Source: Micromonospora sp. MP36 (GTDB lineage: Bacteria; Actinomycetota; Actinomycetes; Mycobacteriales; Micromonosporaceae). From it: a stretch of 64,000 nt of DNA. Shown piece by piece: positions 57,637 to 64,000 of the stretch. The notes under the pieces were generated by a model that was given only the letters and a program-made list of their open reading frames with translations, did no database searches and had not been told where the DNA came from. The DNA lies in assembly GCF_008119785.1 (NCBI RefSeq), contig NZ_VSFA01000010.1, positions 79,965 through 143,964 of the forward strand, read 5' to 3'. The stretch's first letter is position 1. Each line of letters opens with the position of its first letter. The translations under genes were made by a program, and so were the position numbers.

Positions 57637-58749
57637 ATGGCCGACCCGACACCCCTCGCCCGTCCCACCCTCCTGCCGGGCCTGGCCCGCCTCTGGCGGG
57701 ACCGGCACACCCTCCAGCTCGGGATCGAGCCCGGCCGCGCCGTCCTGCTCAAGGTGACGAACCCCCGCGCCGCCCGCCTGCTCGACCTGCTGGACGGCAC
57801 CCGGAGCGAACGTGCCGTCCTCGCGTACGCGGCCACGGCGCGGGTCGCGCCCGACGAGGCCCGCGTCCTGCTCGACACGCTGCGGGGCGCCGGTCTCGTC
57901 GTACCGGCGCAGAGCCTGCTCCCCCGGGAGCTCGCCGGGCCGGTCCGGACCCGGCTCGCCGGAGAGGCCGACGCCCTGGCGCTGGCCACCCCCGCCCTGC
58001 CCGGCACCCCGGCCCAGGTGCTGCGCCGCCGCCGGGCGGCGCGCGTGCTGGTCACCGGCGCCGGCCGGCTCGGTGCCGCGATCGCGGTCGCGCTGGCGCA
58101 GGCCGGCGTCGGGCACGTCGCACCCGAGCTGCCCGGTCCGGTCCGCCCGGGCGACCTGGTCGGGACCGGCCTGACCGCCGCGGAGGTGGGCCGGCCGCTG
58201 GCAGCGGCGGTCCGCGCCGAGCTGGGCCGGTCCGCCCCGGGTACGGAGACCGGGCCGCTCCGCCGGGGCCGCGTCGACCTGGTGGTCCAGCTCGGCACGG
58301 ACCGGCCGGCGGCCCTGCTGGCCACCGGGTACGCCCAGCGCCGCCAGCCCCACCTGCTGGTCGACCTGCGGGGCGGCGTGCCGGTGATCGGCCCGCTGGT
58401 CCGGCCGCCGGTCGGTCCCTGCCTGAACTGCCTCGACCTGCACCGGGTGGACCGCGACCCGGACTGGCCCACGCTCGCCGCCCAGCTCGCCGCCGACGAC
58501 GCCGAACGGGCCTGCGCCGCCACCACCCGGCTCGCGGCGGTGGCGTACGCGGCGGCGGAGGCGCTGGCCCACCTCGACGGCAGCACCCCGGAGACCCTTG
58601 GTTGCGCCGTCGAGGTCGCCGGGGCCGGCCGATTCCGCCGCCGCCAGTGGCCGCCGCACCCGTCCTGCGGTTGCTCCGGGCGTCGCCCGATCCGGGTCAG
58701 GCCCACCGGTCCGGGCTTCGTAGCAGCAGTGGGCCCTCCGAGTCGGTAA
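57637..58749 (+). CDS. ThiF/E1-like protein resembling TOMM leader-peptide-binding proteins
   Basis: A 370-residue protein. Residues 1-110 form a winged-helix-like peptide-binding domain (LQLGIEPGRAVLLKVTNPRAARLLDLLDGTRSE). From about residue 130 an E1-like Rossmann domain begins, AARVLVTGAGRLGAAIAVALAQAGVG. However, the adenylation aspartate and arginine motifs of ThiF/MoeB are not visible, so activity is doubtful. PVGPCLNCLDLHRVDRDPDW and HPSCGCSG supply zinc cysteines. This matches the E1-like partner of YcaO cyclodehydratases, but no YcaO or precursor gene is nearby. GTG/ATG choice: ATG 57637. Confidence 0.8.
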   Translation: MADPTPLARPTLLPGLARLWRDRHTLQLGIEPGRAVLLKVTNPRAARLLDLLDGTRSERAVLAYAATARVAPDEARVLLDTLRGAGLVVPAQSLLPRELAGPVRTRLAGEADALALATPALPGTPAQVLRRRRAARVLVTGAGRLGAAIAVALAQAGVGHVAPELPGPVRPGDLVGTGLTAAEVGRPLAAAVRAELGRSAPGTETGPLRRGRVDLVVQLGTDRPAALLATGYAQRRQPHLLVDLRGGVPVIGPLVRPPVGPCLNCLDLHRVDRDPDWPTLAAQLAADDAERACAATTRLAAVAYAAAEALAHLDGSTPETLGCAVEVAGAGRFRRRQWPPHPSCGCSGRRPIRVRPTGPGFVAAVGPPSR

Positions 58750-58759
58750 CAATGACCGG

Positions 58760-60106
58760 GTGACCGACATCCCGCGCCGGGCCGTGTCCCGGACCGCCAA
58801 GCTCGCCGCCCTGCCGCTCGGCTTCGCCGGCCGGACCGTCCTCGGCATGGGCAAGCGGGTCACCGGGCTCGCCTCCGAGGTCATCTCCGCCGAGATCCAG
58901 CAGCGCACCGCCGAGCAGTTGTTCAGCGTGCTCGGGCAGCTCAAGGGCGGGGCGATGAAGTTCGGCCAGGCCCTGTCGGTCTTCGAAGCGGCGCTGCCGG
59001 AGGAGATCGCCGGACCCTACCGGCAGGCGCTCACCAAGCTCCAGGAGGCCGCCCCGCCGCTGCCCGCGGCCACCGTGCACAAGGTCCTCGTCGAGCAGCT
59101 CGGCCCGGACTGGCGGGACCGGTTCGTGGAGTTCAACGACACCCCGGCCGCCGCGGCCAGCATCGGCCAGGTGCACCGCGCGGTCTGGCGGGACCCGGGG
59201 TACGGCCCGAACGGCGCCCCGAACCACCGGGACGTGGCCGTGAAGATCCAGTACCCGGGCGCCGGCGACGCCCTGCTCGCCGACCTGAAGCAGCTCTCCC
59301 GGCTAGGCGGCATGTTCCGCGCGATCCAGCCCGGGCTGGACGTCAAGCCGCTCCTGGTCGAGCTGCGGGAGCGGATCACCGAAGAGCTGGACTACGAGCT
59401 GGAGGCCGAGTCGCAGCGCGCCTTCGCCGCCGCGTACGCCGACGACCCGGACATCTACATCCCCGAGGTGCTGGACGCCTCGCCCCGGGTGCTGATCACC
59501 GAATGGGTCGAGGGCACGCCGCTGGCGGAGATCATCCGGGAGGGCACCGAGGAGCAGCGCGACGAGGCGGGGCGGCTGATGGCCGAGCTGCACCTGTCCG
59601 CGCCGATGCGGGCCGGGCTGCTGCACGCCGACCCGCACCCGGGCAACTTCCGGCTACTCCCGGACGGCCGGCTCGGCGTGATCGACTTCGGCGCGGTGGC
59701 CCGGATGCCGGAGGGCACCCCCGAGCCGATCGGCCGGATCGCCGCGCTGTCGTTGCGCGGCGACGCGGAGGCGGTGGTGGCCGGCCTGCGGAAGGAGGGC
59801 TTCGTCAGCCCCACCGAGCCGATCGACGCCGAGGCGGTGCTGGACTTCCTCCGCCCGATGCTGGAGCCGATCGCCGCCGAGGAGTTCCGGTTCACCCGGG
59901 CCTGGCTGCGGTCCGAGGCGGCCCGCCTGGCCAATCCCCGCTCGCCGGCCTACCAGCTCAGCCGCCAGCTCAACCTGCCCCCGTCGTACCTGATGATCCA
60001 CCGGGTCACGCTGGGCTCGATCGGGGTGCTCTGCCAGCTGGAGGCGAAGGCCCCCTACCGGGCGATCCTGGAGCGCTGGCTGCCCGGCTTCGCCCCGGTG
60101 GGCTGA
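58760..60106 (+). CDS. AarF/ABC1/UbiB-family kinase-like protein
   Basis: A 448-residue atypical kinase. LGQLKGGAMKFGQALSVFE carries the KxGQ motif specific to the ABC1 family, AAASIGQVHRAV the A-rich loop, VAVKIQYPG the lysine, and HADPHPGNFRLLPDG plus VIDFGAVARM the catalytic and DFG-like motifs. UbiB-type proteins influence isoprenoid quinone or lipid handling. It follows the ThiF-like gene by 10 bp and lies convergent to whiB7, as for M. tuberculosis Rv3197. A strong terminator follows. Confidence 0.94.
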   Translation: MTDIPRRAVSRTAKLAALPLGFAGRTVLGMGKRVTGLASEVISAEIQQRTAEQLFSVLGQLKGGAMKFGQALSVFEAALPEEIAGPYRQALTKLQEAAPPLPAATVHKVLVEQLGPDWRDRFVEFNDTPAAAASIGQVHRAVWRDPGYGPNGAPNHRDVAVKIQYPGAGDALLADLKQLSRLGGMFRAIQPGLDVKPLLVELRERITEELDYELEAESQRAFAAAYADDPDIYIPEVLDASPRVLITEWVEGTPLAEIIREGTEEQRDEAGRLMAELHLSAPMRAGLLHADPHPGNFRLLPDGRLGVIDFGAVARMPEGTPEPIGRIAALSLRGDAEAVVAGLRKEGFVSPTEPIDAEAVLDFLRPMLEPIAAEEFRFTRAWLRSEAARLANPRSPAYQLSRQLNLPPSYLMIHRVTLGSIGVLCQLEAKAPYRAILERWLPGFAPVG

Positions 60107-60111
60107 CGTGC

Positions 60112-60147
60112 CACGGGGGCGGCGGCCATCCGGCCGCCGCCCCCGTG
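60112..60147. terminator. Perfect 16-bp terminator between AarF gene and the whiB7 operon end
   Basis: The stem 60112-60127 with 60132-60147 has an ATCC loop. It lies between convergent transcripts and can serve both. Confidence 0.85.
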
Positions 60148-60162
60148 TGTGTGGGTAGTGAT

Positions 60163-60339
60163 CTAGAGAGCGCCCAGGTCGCGAGCCGACTGGCGCCGGC
60201 TCTTCATCGCGACGGTACGGGCGGAACGGGTTGCCTCAGTGCTCGTGGTGGTGCGACCGGCCTGAGGCCGGGGCATTCGAGCCCGGGACAACGCTTCATG
60301 AAGTAGTTGCATCTCGGTTCCGTTCGGCAGGTGCAGCAT
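60163..60339 (-). CDS. Putative short protein downstream of whiB7
   Basis: A 58-residue basic ORF, LHLPNGTEMQLLHEALSRARM at its start and SRRQSARDLGAL at the end. It reads on the same strand as whiB7 and starts 60 bp after its stop, so it could be co-transcribed. Codon use is less biased than in neighbours and no clear ribosome-binding site precedes the ATG; an in-frame GTG at 60372 is the alternative. It may be a real small gene or just the 3' untranslated region. Confidence 0.5.
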   Translation of the reverse strand: MLHLPNGTEMQLLHEALSRARMPRPQAGRTTTSTEATRSARTVAMKSRRQSARDLGAL

Positions 60340-60398
60340 CGGTTTCGACTTTCTCGCGGCCGGTGGGCTCACCGGCGGGGACGTTGGAACGGGGTGTG

Positions 60399-60764
60399 TC
60401 AGGCCGCCAGCCGGACCGCGTTACGCGACTCGGACAGCCCACTGGCCGCCAGTCGCGCCTCGGCCTCGACCCGGAGCTGCGCGTCGCGGGCGAGGTCCTC
60501 CTTGCGCGGACGGCCACGGGGCCGCTTGCGCGGGACGACCGCGCCACGCTCGAAGATCTCGCCGCCCCAGACGCCCCAGGGCTCGGCCCGCTCCACCGCG
60601 CCGGCGAGGCACTCGACGCGCAGCGGGCAGTCCCCGCAGAGCGACTTGGCCAGCTCGAGCTCGGCAGGCGAGTCGGAGAACCACAGGTCGGGGTCGAACT
60701 TCCGGCAGGGCAGGTTCGCCTCCACCTCGACGCTCACGTCGAGCGGGGCCAACGCCAGACTCAT
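60399..60764 (-). CDS. whiB7: WhiB7 multidrug-resistance transcription regulator
   Basis: A 121-residue WhiB protein of the WhiB7/WblC type. Cluster cysteines lie in NLPCRKFDPDLWF, CGDCPLRVEC. The E-P-W-G-V-W-G-G turn follows. The C-terminal AT-hook RKRPRGRPRKED is diagnostic and binds AT-rich minor grooves next to sigma-A-type promoters. WhiB7 activates ribosome-targeting drug resistance genes. The ATG follows GAGAGGTGACCGGAGG. Upstream sit an intrinsic terminator and an 83-codon ORF, consistent with ribosome-mediated attenuation. AarF on one side and uvrD2 on the other are its usual neighbours. Confidence 0.97.
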   Translation of the reverse strand: MSLALAPLDVSVEVEANLPCRKFDPDLWFSDSPAELELAKSLCGDCPLRVECLAGAVERAEPWGVWGGEIFERGAVVPRKRPRGRPRKEDLARDAQLRVEAEARLAASGLSESRNAVRLAA

Positions 60765-60835
60765 CCTCCGGTCACCTCTCTCTCACTTCGATCTCGTGGA
60801 TCGCATTTCCGACGTACTTGCGGTGCAAAAACACT

Positions 60836-60931
60836 GAGGCCGCGGATCCCGGTGTGCGGGTTCCGCGGCCTCGAGGTGAGCCGGTGGTCTGGTGGATCAG
60901 ACCGGTCTACCTCGAGGTGGAACACCGCGGA
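60836..60931 (-). promoter_or_regulatory. whiB7 leader attenuator: terminator plus competing helix
   Basis: On the minus strand, a 15-of-16-bp hairpin (60872-60857 with 60851-60836) is followed by GTGTTTTTGC, a classical intrinsic terminator 70 bp before whiB7. The proximal arm plus flank (60876-60862, CCTCGAGGCCGCGGA) can pair instead with TCCGCGG (60931-60925) and CCTCGAGG (60917-60910) inside the upstream ORF, with a 7-nt bulge. The two structures exclude each other. Confidence 0.75.
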
Positions 60932-61148
60932 CATCCGTGCGCTTGTTGGCGCCGATGCCCATGCCCGTGAAGCCACTGGTCCCCTCGATCCCCGCCAGCG
61001 GCGCCACGGTCAGGTTCAGCTCGGCCTGAACCTGGACCTGGTGCACCTGCGGGACCGACGGTCGAGCGGCAAGGGCCACCCGGACAGCCGACAGCGGAGC
61101 GCAGGCAGCTGGCATCGCCAGCGGACGCTCGTAGATGTAGGTCTCCAT
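60897..61148 (-). CDS. 83-codon upstream ORF in the whiB7 leader
   Basis: An ORF from ATG 61148, preceded by GGGAGGTGG at 9 bp, to TGA at 60897-60899. The start is ETYIYERPLAMPAACAPLSA; the middle has VHQVQVQAELNLTVAPLAG, and the end is RTDVRGVPPRGRPV. It has no known domain. Its last 12 codons contain the segment that can pair with the whiB7 terminator. A ribosome that stalls earlier would free it. It may also be an independent small protein gene with its own terminator. Confidence 0.8.
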   Translation of the reverse strand: METYIYERPLAMPAACAPLSAVRVALAARPSVPQVHQVQVQAELNLTVAPLAGIEGTSGFTGMGIGANKRTDVRGVPPRGRPV

Positions 61149-61278
61149 TGATGCCACCTCCCTGACTTTCCTCGTGCCGACCATGGACTCATCCCCCGTG
61201 AGCAGCCGGAATGGCGCCGCTCGCGAGGTGTGTCCTGAGGCTATTCCTCGCCTCGGTGCGAGGGCAAACGATTTACGG

Positions 61279-63432
61279 CTAGATTTCGAAACTTTTCTGC
61301 GGGCAGACGTCGTCCACCGTCGCGCCCCCCACCAGGGCCAGCACCGTATCACCGTAAAGTCCCAGTTTGCGGGGGCCGATCCCGGCGATCGCGATCAGTT
61401 CCTCGCTGCGCCCCGGCCTCCGCTCGGCCAGCGCGGTGAGCGTGGCGTCGGTGAAGACGACGTACGCCGGCACCTTCTGCGCCTCGGCCACCCGCTGCCG
61501 CCACTCGCGCAGCCGTGCGTACAGCTCCTCGTCCAGGTCGGACGGGCACGTCGGGCAGCGCCCCAGCTTGCGGTCCGCCCCGGCGAGCAGGGTGGCGCCG
61601 CAGATCCGGCAGGAGACCACCTGGGGACGCCGCCGCTCGGCACGCCGGACCGCGCCGGCGCCCGCCCGCTCGGTACCCCCCGAGCGGTCGAGCTGCGGCA
61701 GGAACCGGCAGGGCCGCCGGGCCCGGCCACCCGGCGAGCGGGCCGCGGCGTACGACAGCCACAGCCACTCCCGGGCCCGGGTGATCCCGACGTAGAGCAG
61801 CCGCCGCTCCTCCTCGACCTGCTCCGGGGTCTTCGCGTAGGTGGTGGGGAGGGTGCCCTCGGCGAGGCCGACCAGGAAGACGGCGTCCCACTCCAGGCCC
61901 TTGGCGGAGTGCAGCGAGGCCAGCGTCACTCCCTCCACCGTGGGTACGTGCTGCTGCGCGGCCCGCCGCGCCAGCTCGTCGTTGAAGTCGCTCAACGTCA
62001 CCGGGCGCTCGATCGCGGCCGCCTCGCCGATCGGCACCACCTCGGGCGTCGCCGCGTACTCCTCGGCGAGCTGGACCAGGGCGGCGAGCGCCTCCCACCG
62101 CTCGCGCGCGGCGCCGCCGGCCGGGGGCGCGTCGGGCGCCCAGCCGACCGCGGCGAGCGCCTCCACCACGGCGGCCGGCACCGGGGTCTCCCCCGGGATC
62201 GACCGGGTGGCGGCGCGCAACGCCACCATCGCCTGCCGCACCTCGGGCCGCTCGAAGAACCGCTCCGCCCCCTGCACCACGTACGGCACCTGCGCCTCGG
62301 TGAGCGCCTTCTCGTACGCCTCGGACTGCGCGTTGGTGCGGAACAGCACGGCGATCTCCCGGGCCGGCGTGCCGCCGTCGATCAGCACCCGGCAGCGGGC
62401 GGCGACCGCGTTGGCCTCCGCCGGCTCGTCGGTGAAGATCCGCAACTCGGGTTCGGGGCCGGGCGGGCGCTGGCCGTGCAGCTCCAGCCGCAGCCGGGCC
62501 TCGGTGCCCCGGGCCTGCGAGATCACCGCGTTGGCCAGCCCGACCACCTGCGGCGTGGAGCGGTAGTCGCGGACCAGCCGGACCACCGTGGCGGTGCGGT
62601 GGCGGCGCGGGAAGTCGACCAGGTACGACGAGGTCGCCCCGGTGAAGGAGTAGATGGTCTGGCTGGCGTCGCCGACCACGGTGAGGTCGTCCCGGCCGCC
62701 GAGCCACGCCTCCAGCAGCCGCTGCTGGAGCGGGTTGACGTCCTGGTACTCGTCGACGACGAAGTGCCGGTACTGGCCGCGTACCTGCTCGGCGACGTCG
62801 GCGTGCTCCTCGATCCCCCACACGGCGGCGCGCAGCAGGTCCTCGAAGTCGATCACCCCGTTGCCGCGCTTGAGCCGCTCGTACGCGGCGAACACCTCGG
62901 CCACCTTCGCCGGCTCGTACGGGGTCTCGCGCAGCGCCTTGGCCGCGGCCACCACGTACTCGCCCGGCTCGACCAGGGACGACTTGGCCCACTCGATCTC
63001 ACCGGCGAGGTCGCGGGCGGCGGCCCGGTCGGCGCGCAGGCCGACCTTGGCGGCGGCCAGGGTGACCACCCGGACCTTGCTCTCCATCAGCTCCGGCATG
63101 GCGCGCCCCTCGAGCAGCCGGGGGGCGAAGTAGCGGACCTGGCGCAGCGCCGCCGCGTGGAAGGTGCGGGCCTGCACCCCGCCGACGCCCAGCGCGGTGA
63201 GCCGGGCCCGCATCTCGGCGGCGGCGCGGGCGGTGAAGGTGACCGCCAGCACGTGCCGGGCGGAGATGTCACCAGTCAGCGCGCGGTGGGCGATCCGCGA
63301 GGTCACGGCTCGCGTCTTGCCGGTGCCCGCGCCGGCCAAAATGCAGACCGGGCCGGCCGGGGCGGTCACCGCGGCCCGCTGCTCCGGATCCAGCCCGGCC
63401 AGCACCCGTTCCGCCGCTGAGTGAACCGCCAC
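61279..63432 (-). CDS. uvrD2: ATP-dependent DNA helicase UvrD2
   Basis: A 717-residue SF1A helicase. Motif I is ILAGAGTGKTRAVTSRI, motif Ia LAVTFTARAAAEMR, motif II HFVVDEYQDVNPLQ, motif III VGDASQTIYSFTGA, motif V SLHSAKGLEWDAVFLVGL, and motif VI LLYVGITRAREWLWLS. A tetracysteine module follows, CRIC-x14-CPTC near residue 610, and a C-terminal HRDC domain, which together define mycobacterial UvrD2. It unwinds DNA in repair. It is divergent from the mycoredoxin gene. Confidence 0.96.
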   Translation of the reverse strand: MAVHSAAERVLAGLDPEQRAAVTAPAGPVCILAGAGTGKTRAVTSRIAHRALTGDISARHVLAVTFTARAAAEMRARLTALGVGGVQARTFHAAALRQVRYFAPRLLEGRAMPELMESKVRVVTLAAAKVGLRADRAAARDLAGEIEWAKSSLVEPGEYVVAAAKALRETPYEPAKVAEVFAAYERLKRGNGVIDFEDLLRAAVWGIEEHADVAEQVRGQYRHFVVDEYQDVNPLQQRLLEAWLGGRDDLTVVGDASQTIYSFTGATSSYLVDFPRRHRTATVVRLVRDYRSTPQVVGLANAVISQARGTEARLRLELHGQRPPGPEPELRIFTDEPAEANAVAARCRVLIDGGTPAREIAVLFRTNAQSEAYEKALTEAQVPYVVQGAERFFERPEVRQAMVALRAATRSIPGETPVPAAVVEALAAVGWAPDAPPAGGAARERWEALAALVQLAEEYAATPEVVPIGEAAAIERPVTLSDFNDELARRAAQQHVPTVEGVTLASLHSAKGLEWDAVFLVGLAEGTLPTTYAKTPEQVEEERRLLYVGITRAREWLWLSYAAARSPGGRARRPCRFLPQLDRSGGTERAGAGAVRRAERRRPQVVSCRICGATLLAGADRKLGRCPTCPSDLDEELYARLREWRQRVAEAQKVPAYVVFTDATLTALAERRPGRSEELIAIAGIGPRKLGLYGDTVLALVGGATVDDVCPQKSFEI

Positions 63433-63437
63433 AGCCA

Positions 63438-63464
63438 GGAATCATTGCAGCCCTCCGCGATGTT
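63438..63464 (+). promoter_or_regulatory. Sigma-R-type promoter of the mycoredoxin gene
   Basis: GGAAT (63438-63442), exactly 19 bp, then GTT (63462-63464), the same geometry as upstream of sigR. Transcription would start near 63472, about 50 nt before the mycoredoxin ATG. Confidence 0.75.
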
Positions 63465-63523
63465 GCAGCGGTTAGCCTGGCCTGATCGGACCGGGCGCGA
63501 GCCACCCCTTGGAGGACCTGACC

Positions 63524-63766
63524 ATGTTGACGATGTATTCCACCCCGTGGTGCGGCTACTGCCACCGGCTGAAGTCGCAGCTCGACCGGGAGGGCATCGC
63601 GTACGAGGTGGTCGACATCGAGCAGGACGCGAAGGCCGCGGAGTTCGTGATGAGCGTCAACGGCGGCAACCAGACCGTCCCGACCCTGCGCTTCGCCGAC
63701 GGCAGCGCCCTCACCAACCCCTCGATCACCCAGGTCAAGCAGCACCTCGCCACCCTGCCCAGCTGA
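63524..63766 (+). CDS. mrx1: Mycoredoxin (glutaredoxin-like)
   Basis: An 80-residue mycoredoxin, LTMYSTPWCGYCHRLKSQLDREGI. The active-site motif is CGYC, characteristic of Mrx1, which reduces protein-mycothiol mixed disulfides with mycothiol. The TVPTL motif and the cis-Pro follow (QTVPTLRFADGS). ATG 63524 has GGAGG 7 bp upstream. A sigma-R-type promoter lies upstream, so thiol stress would induce it. M. tuberculosis Rv3198A is the equivalent next to uvrD2 and whiB7. Confidence 0.95.
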   Translation: MLTMYSTPWCGYCHRLKSQLDREGIAYEVVDIEQDAKAAEFVMSVNGGNQTVPTLRFADGSALTNPSITQVKQHLATLPS

Positions 63767-63780
63767 CCTCACCCAGCCCC

Positions 63781-63816
63781 GAAGAGCGGCCGCCCCACCC
63801 GGGCGCGCCGCTCTTC
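63781..63816 (+). terminator. Terminator after mycoredoxin
   Basis: A perfect 10-bp stem, GAAGAGCGGC with GCCGCTCTTC (63781-63790 and 63807-63816), followed by CCCGTCTC. The inner region can extend pairing. Confidence 0.75.
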
Positions 63817-63841
63817 CCGTCTCTACCCGCCCCCTCCTCGA

Positions 63842-63898
63842 TGATCATGAAGTTATTGCGCTCGTCGTCGGCGTGTCGCGACAACAACTTCATGATCA
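63842..63898. repeat. Long inverted repeat TGATCATGAAGTTATTG
   Basis: TGATCATGAAGTTATTG (63842-63858) pairs with CAACAACTTCATGATCA (63882-63898), with one mismatch in 17. The 23-nt centre is GC-rich. It is related to the element at 15899-15938 by its outer GATCATGA ends. Confidence 0.75.
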
Positions 63899-63965
63899 AC
63901 AGCGGCGGGCGGGAGGGCGGTGGCCGCCACCGGGCGGCGGGGGGCGGGGGTGCGGGGGCGGGGCT

Positions 63966-63978
63966 GGGGGGGGGGGGG
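63966..63978. repeat. G13 homopolymer tract in the G-rich window end
   Basis: Thirteen consecutive G in an extremely G-rich stretch (63900-64000). No coding sequence covers it in this window. It could be a sequencing artefact, a slippage site or a quadruplex former. Confidence 0.7.
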
Positions 63979-64000
63979 CAGGGGGCGGCCCCGGCCGAGG

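Noticed and set aside
57637..58749. Functional RiPP/TOMM biosynthetic cluster
   Set aside because: Only one E1-like protein is present. No YcaO cyclodehydratase, dehydrogenase, precursor peptide or transporter is found in the window.
61174..63420. 748-codon open frame antisense to uvrD2
   Set aside because: Low-complexity shadow of a helicase gene with all seven motifs on the other strand.

Overview
The window is high-GC actinobacterial DNA, roughly 72-74 % G+C by eye, with many GTG and a few TTG starts and tightly packed genes. Gene content and order fit a Micromonosporaceae member, probably Micromonospora or a close relative. From memory, without a search, about 13-63.8 kb is broadly collinear with the Mycobacterium tuberculosis Rv3193c-Rv3228 region and with the Streptomyces coelicolor region carrying wblE, sigR/rsrA, aroA and wblC. 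Almost everything is chromosomal core. I see no prophage, insertion sequence, CRISPR array or biosynthetic cluster.

0-13 kb: the 3' end of kgd and a small DUF6104 gene; a divergent TetR/GNAT pair around a perfect palindrome; pta-ackA; two paralogous lipoprotein alpha/beta hydrolases flanking a nucleotidyltransferase gene that is itself bracketed by an intergenic repeat; a zinc-type oxidoreductase; malic enzyme; and divergent sodX/sodN (nickel superoxide dismutase and its protease).

13-24 kb: an RsbW-like anti-sigma factor, a lipid kinase and a WhiB1/WblE-like regulator. Then comes an assimilatory sulfur operon on the minus strand: leader peptide, sir, a small zinc ribbon, cysH and a CbiX-type chelatase. 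A membrane glycosyltransferase, a PdtaS-like sensor kinase and a double SIS-domain protein follow.

24-45 kb: a TPR protein, a DHA2-type MFS exporter with a divergent TetR, a biotinyl/lipoyl carrier, ribosomal protein bL37, rsrA-sigR with its own sigma-R promoter, a second WhiB, an SRAP protein, aroA-rsgA-hisN, a DMT-like membrane protein, a glycosyltransferase, an SDR, a STAS-HATPase fusion, a NarL/MacS-type two-component system and another anti-sigma-like ATPase.

44-64 kb: prs, purC, an orphan sugar-binding lipoprotein, two identical initiator tRNA genes, an ECF sigma factor with a membrane partner, then UPF0182, a PDZ-Lon protein, a zincin, an M48 peptidase, a DUF5679 zinc ribbon, a degenerate E1/ThiF-like protein, an AarF kinase, whiB7, uvrD2 and mycoredoxin.

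Shared logic: thiol and redox stress links sigR/rsrA, the sigma-R-type promoter in front of mrx1, the sulfur operon and NiSOD. Translation stress is read by whiB7, whose leader holds an 83-codon upstream ORF, a perfect intrinsic terminator and a competing alternative helix. The sulfur operon also begins with a cysteine-containing leader peptide, so two attenuation-type switches are visible. Intergenic regions carry at least three families of short palindromic or degenerate repeats.
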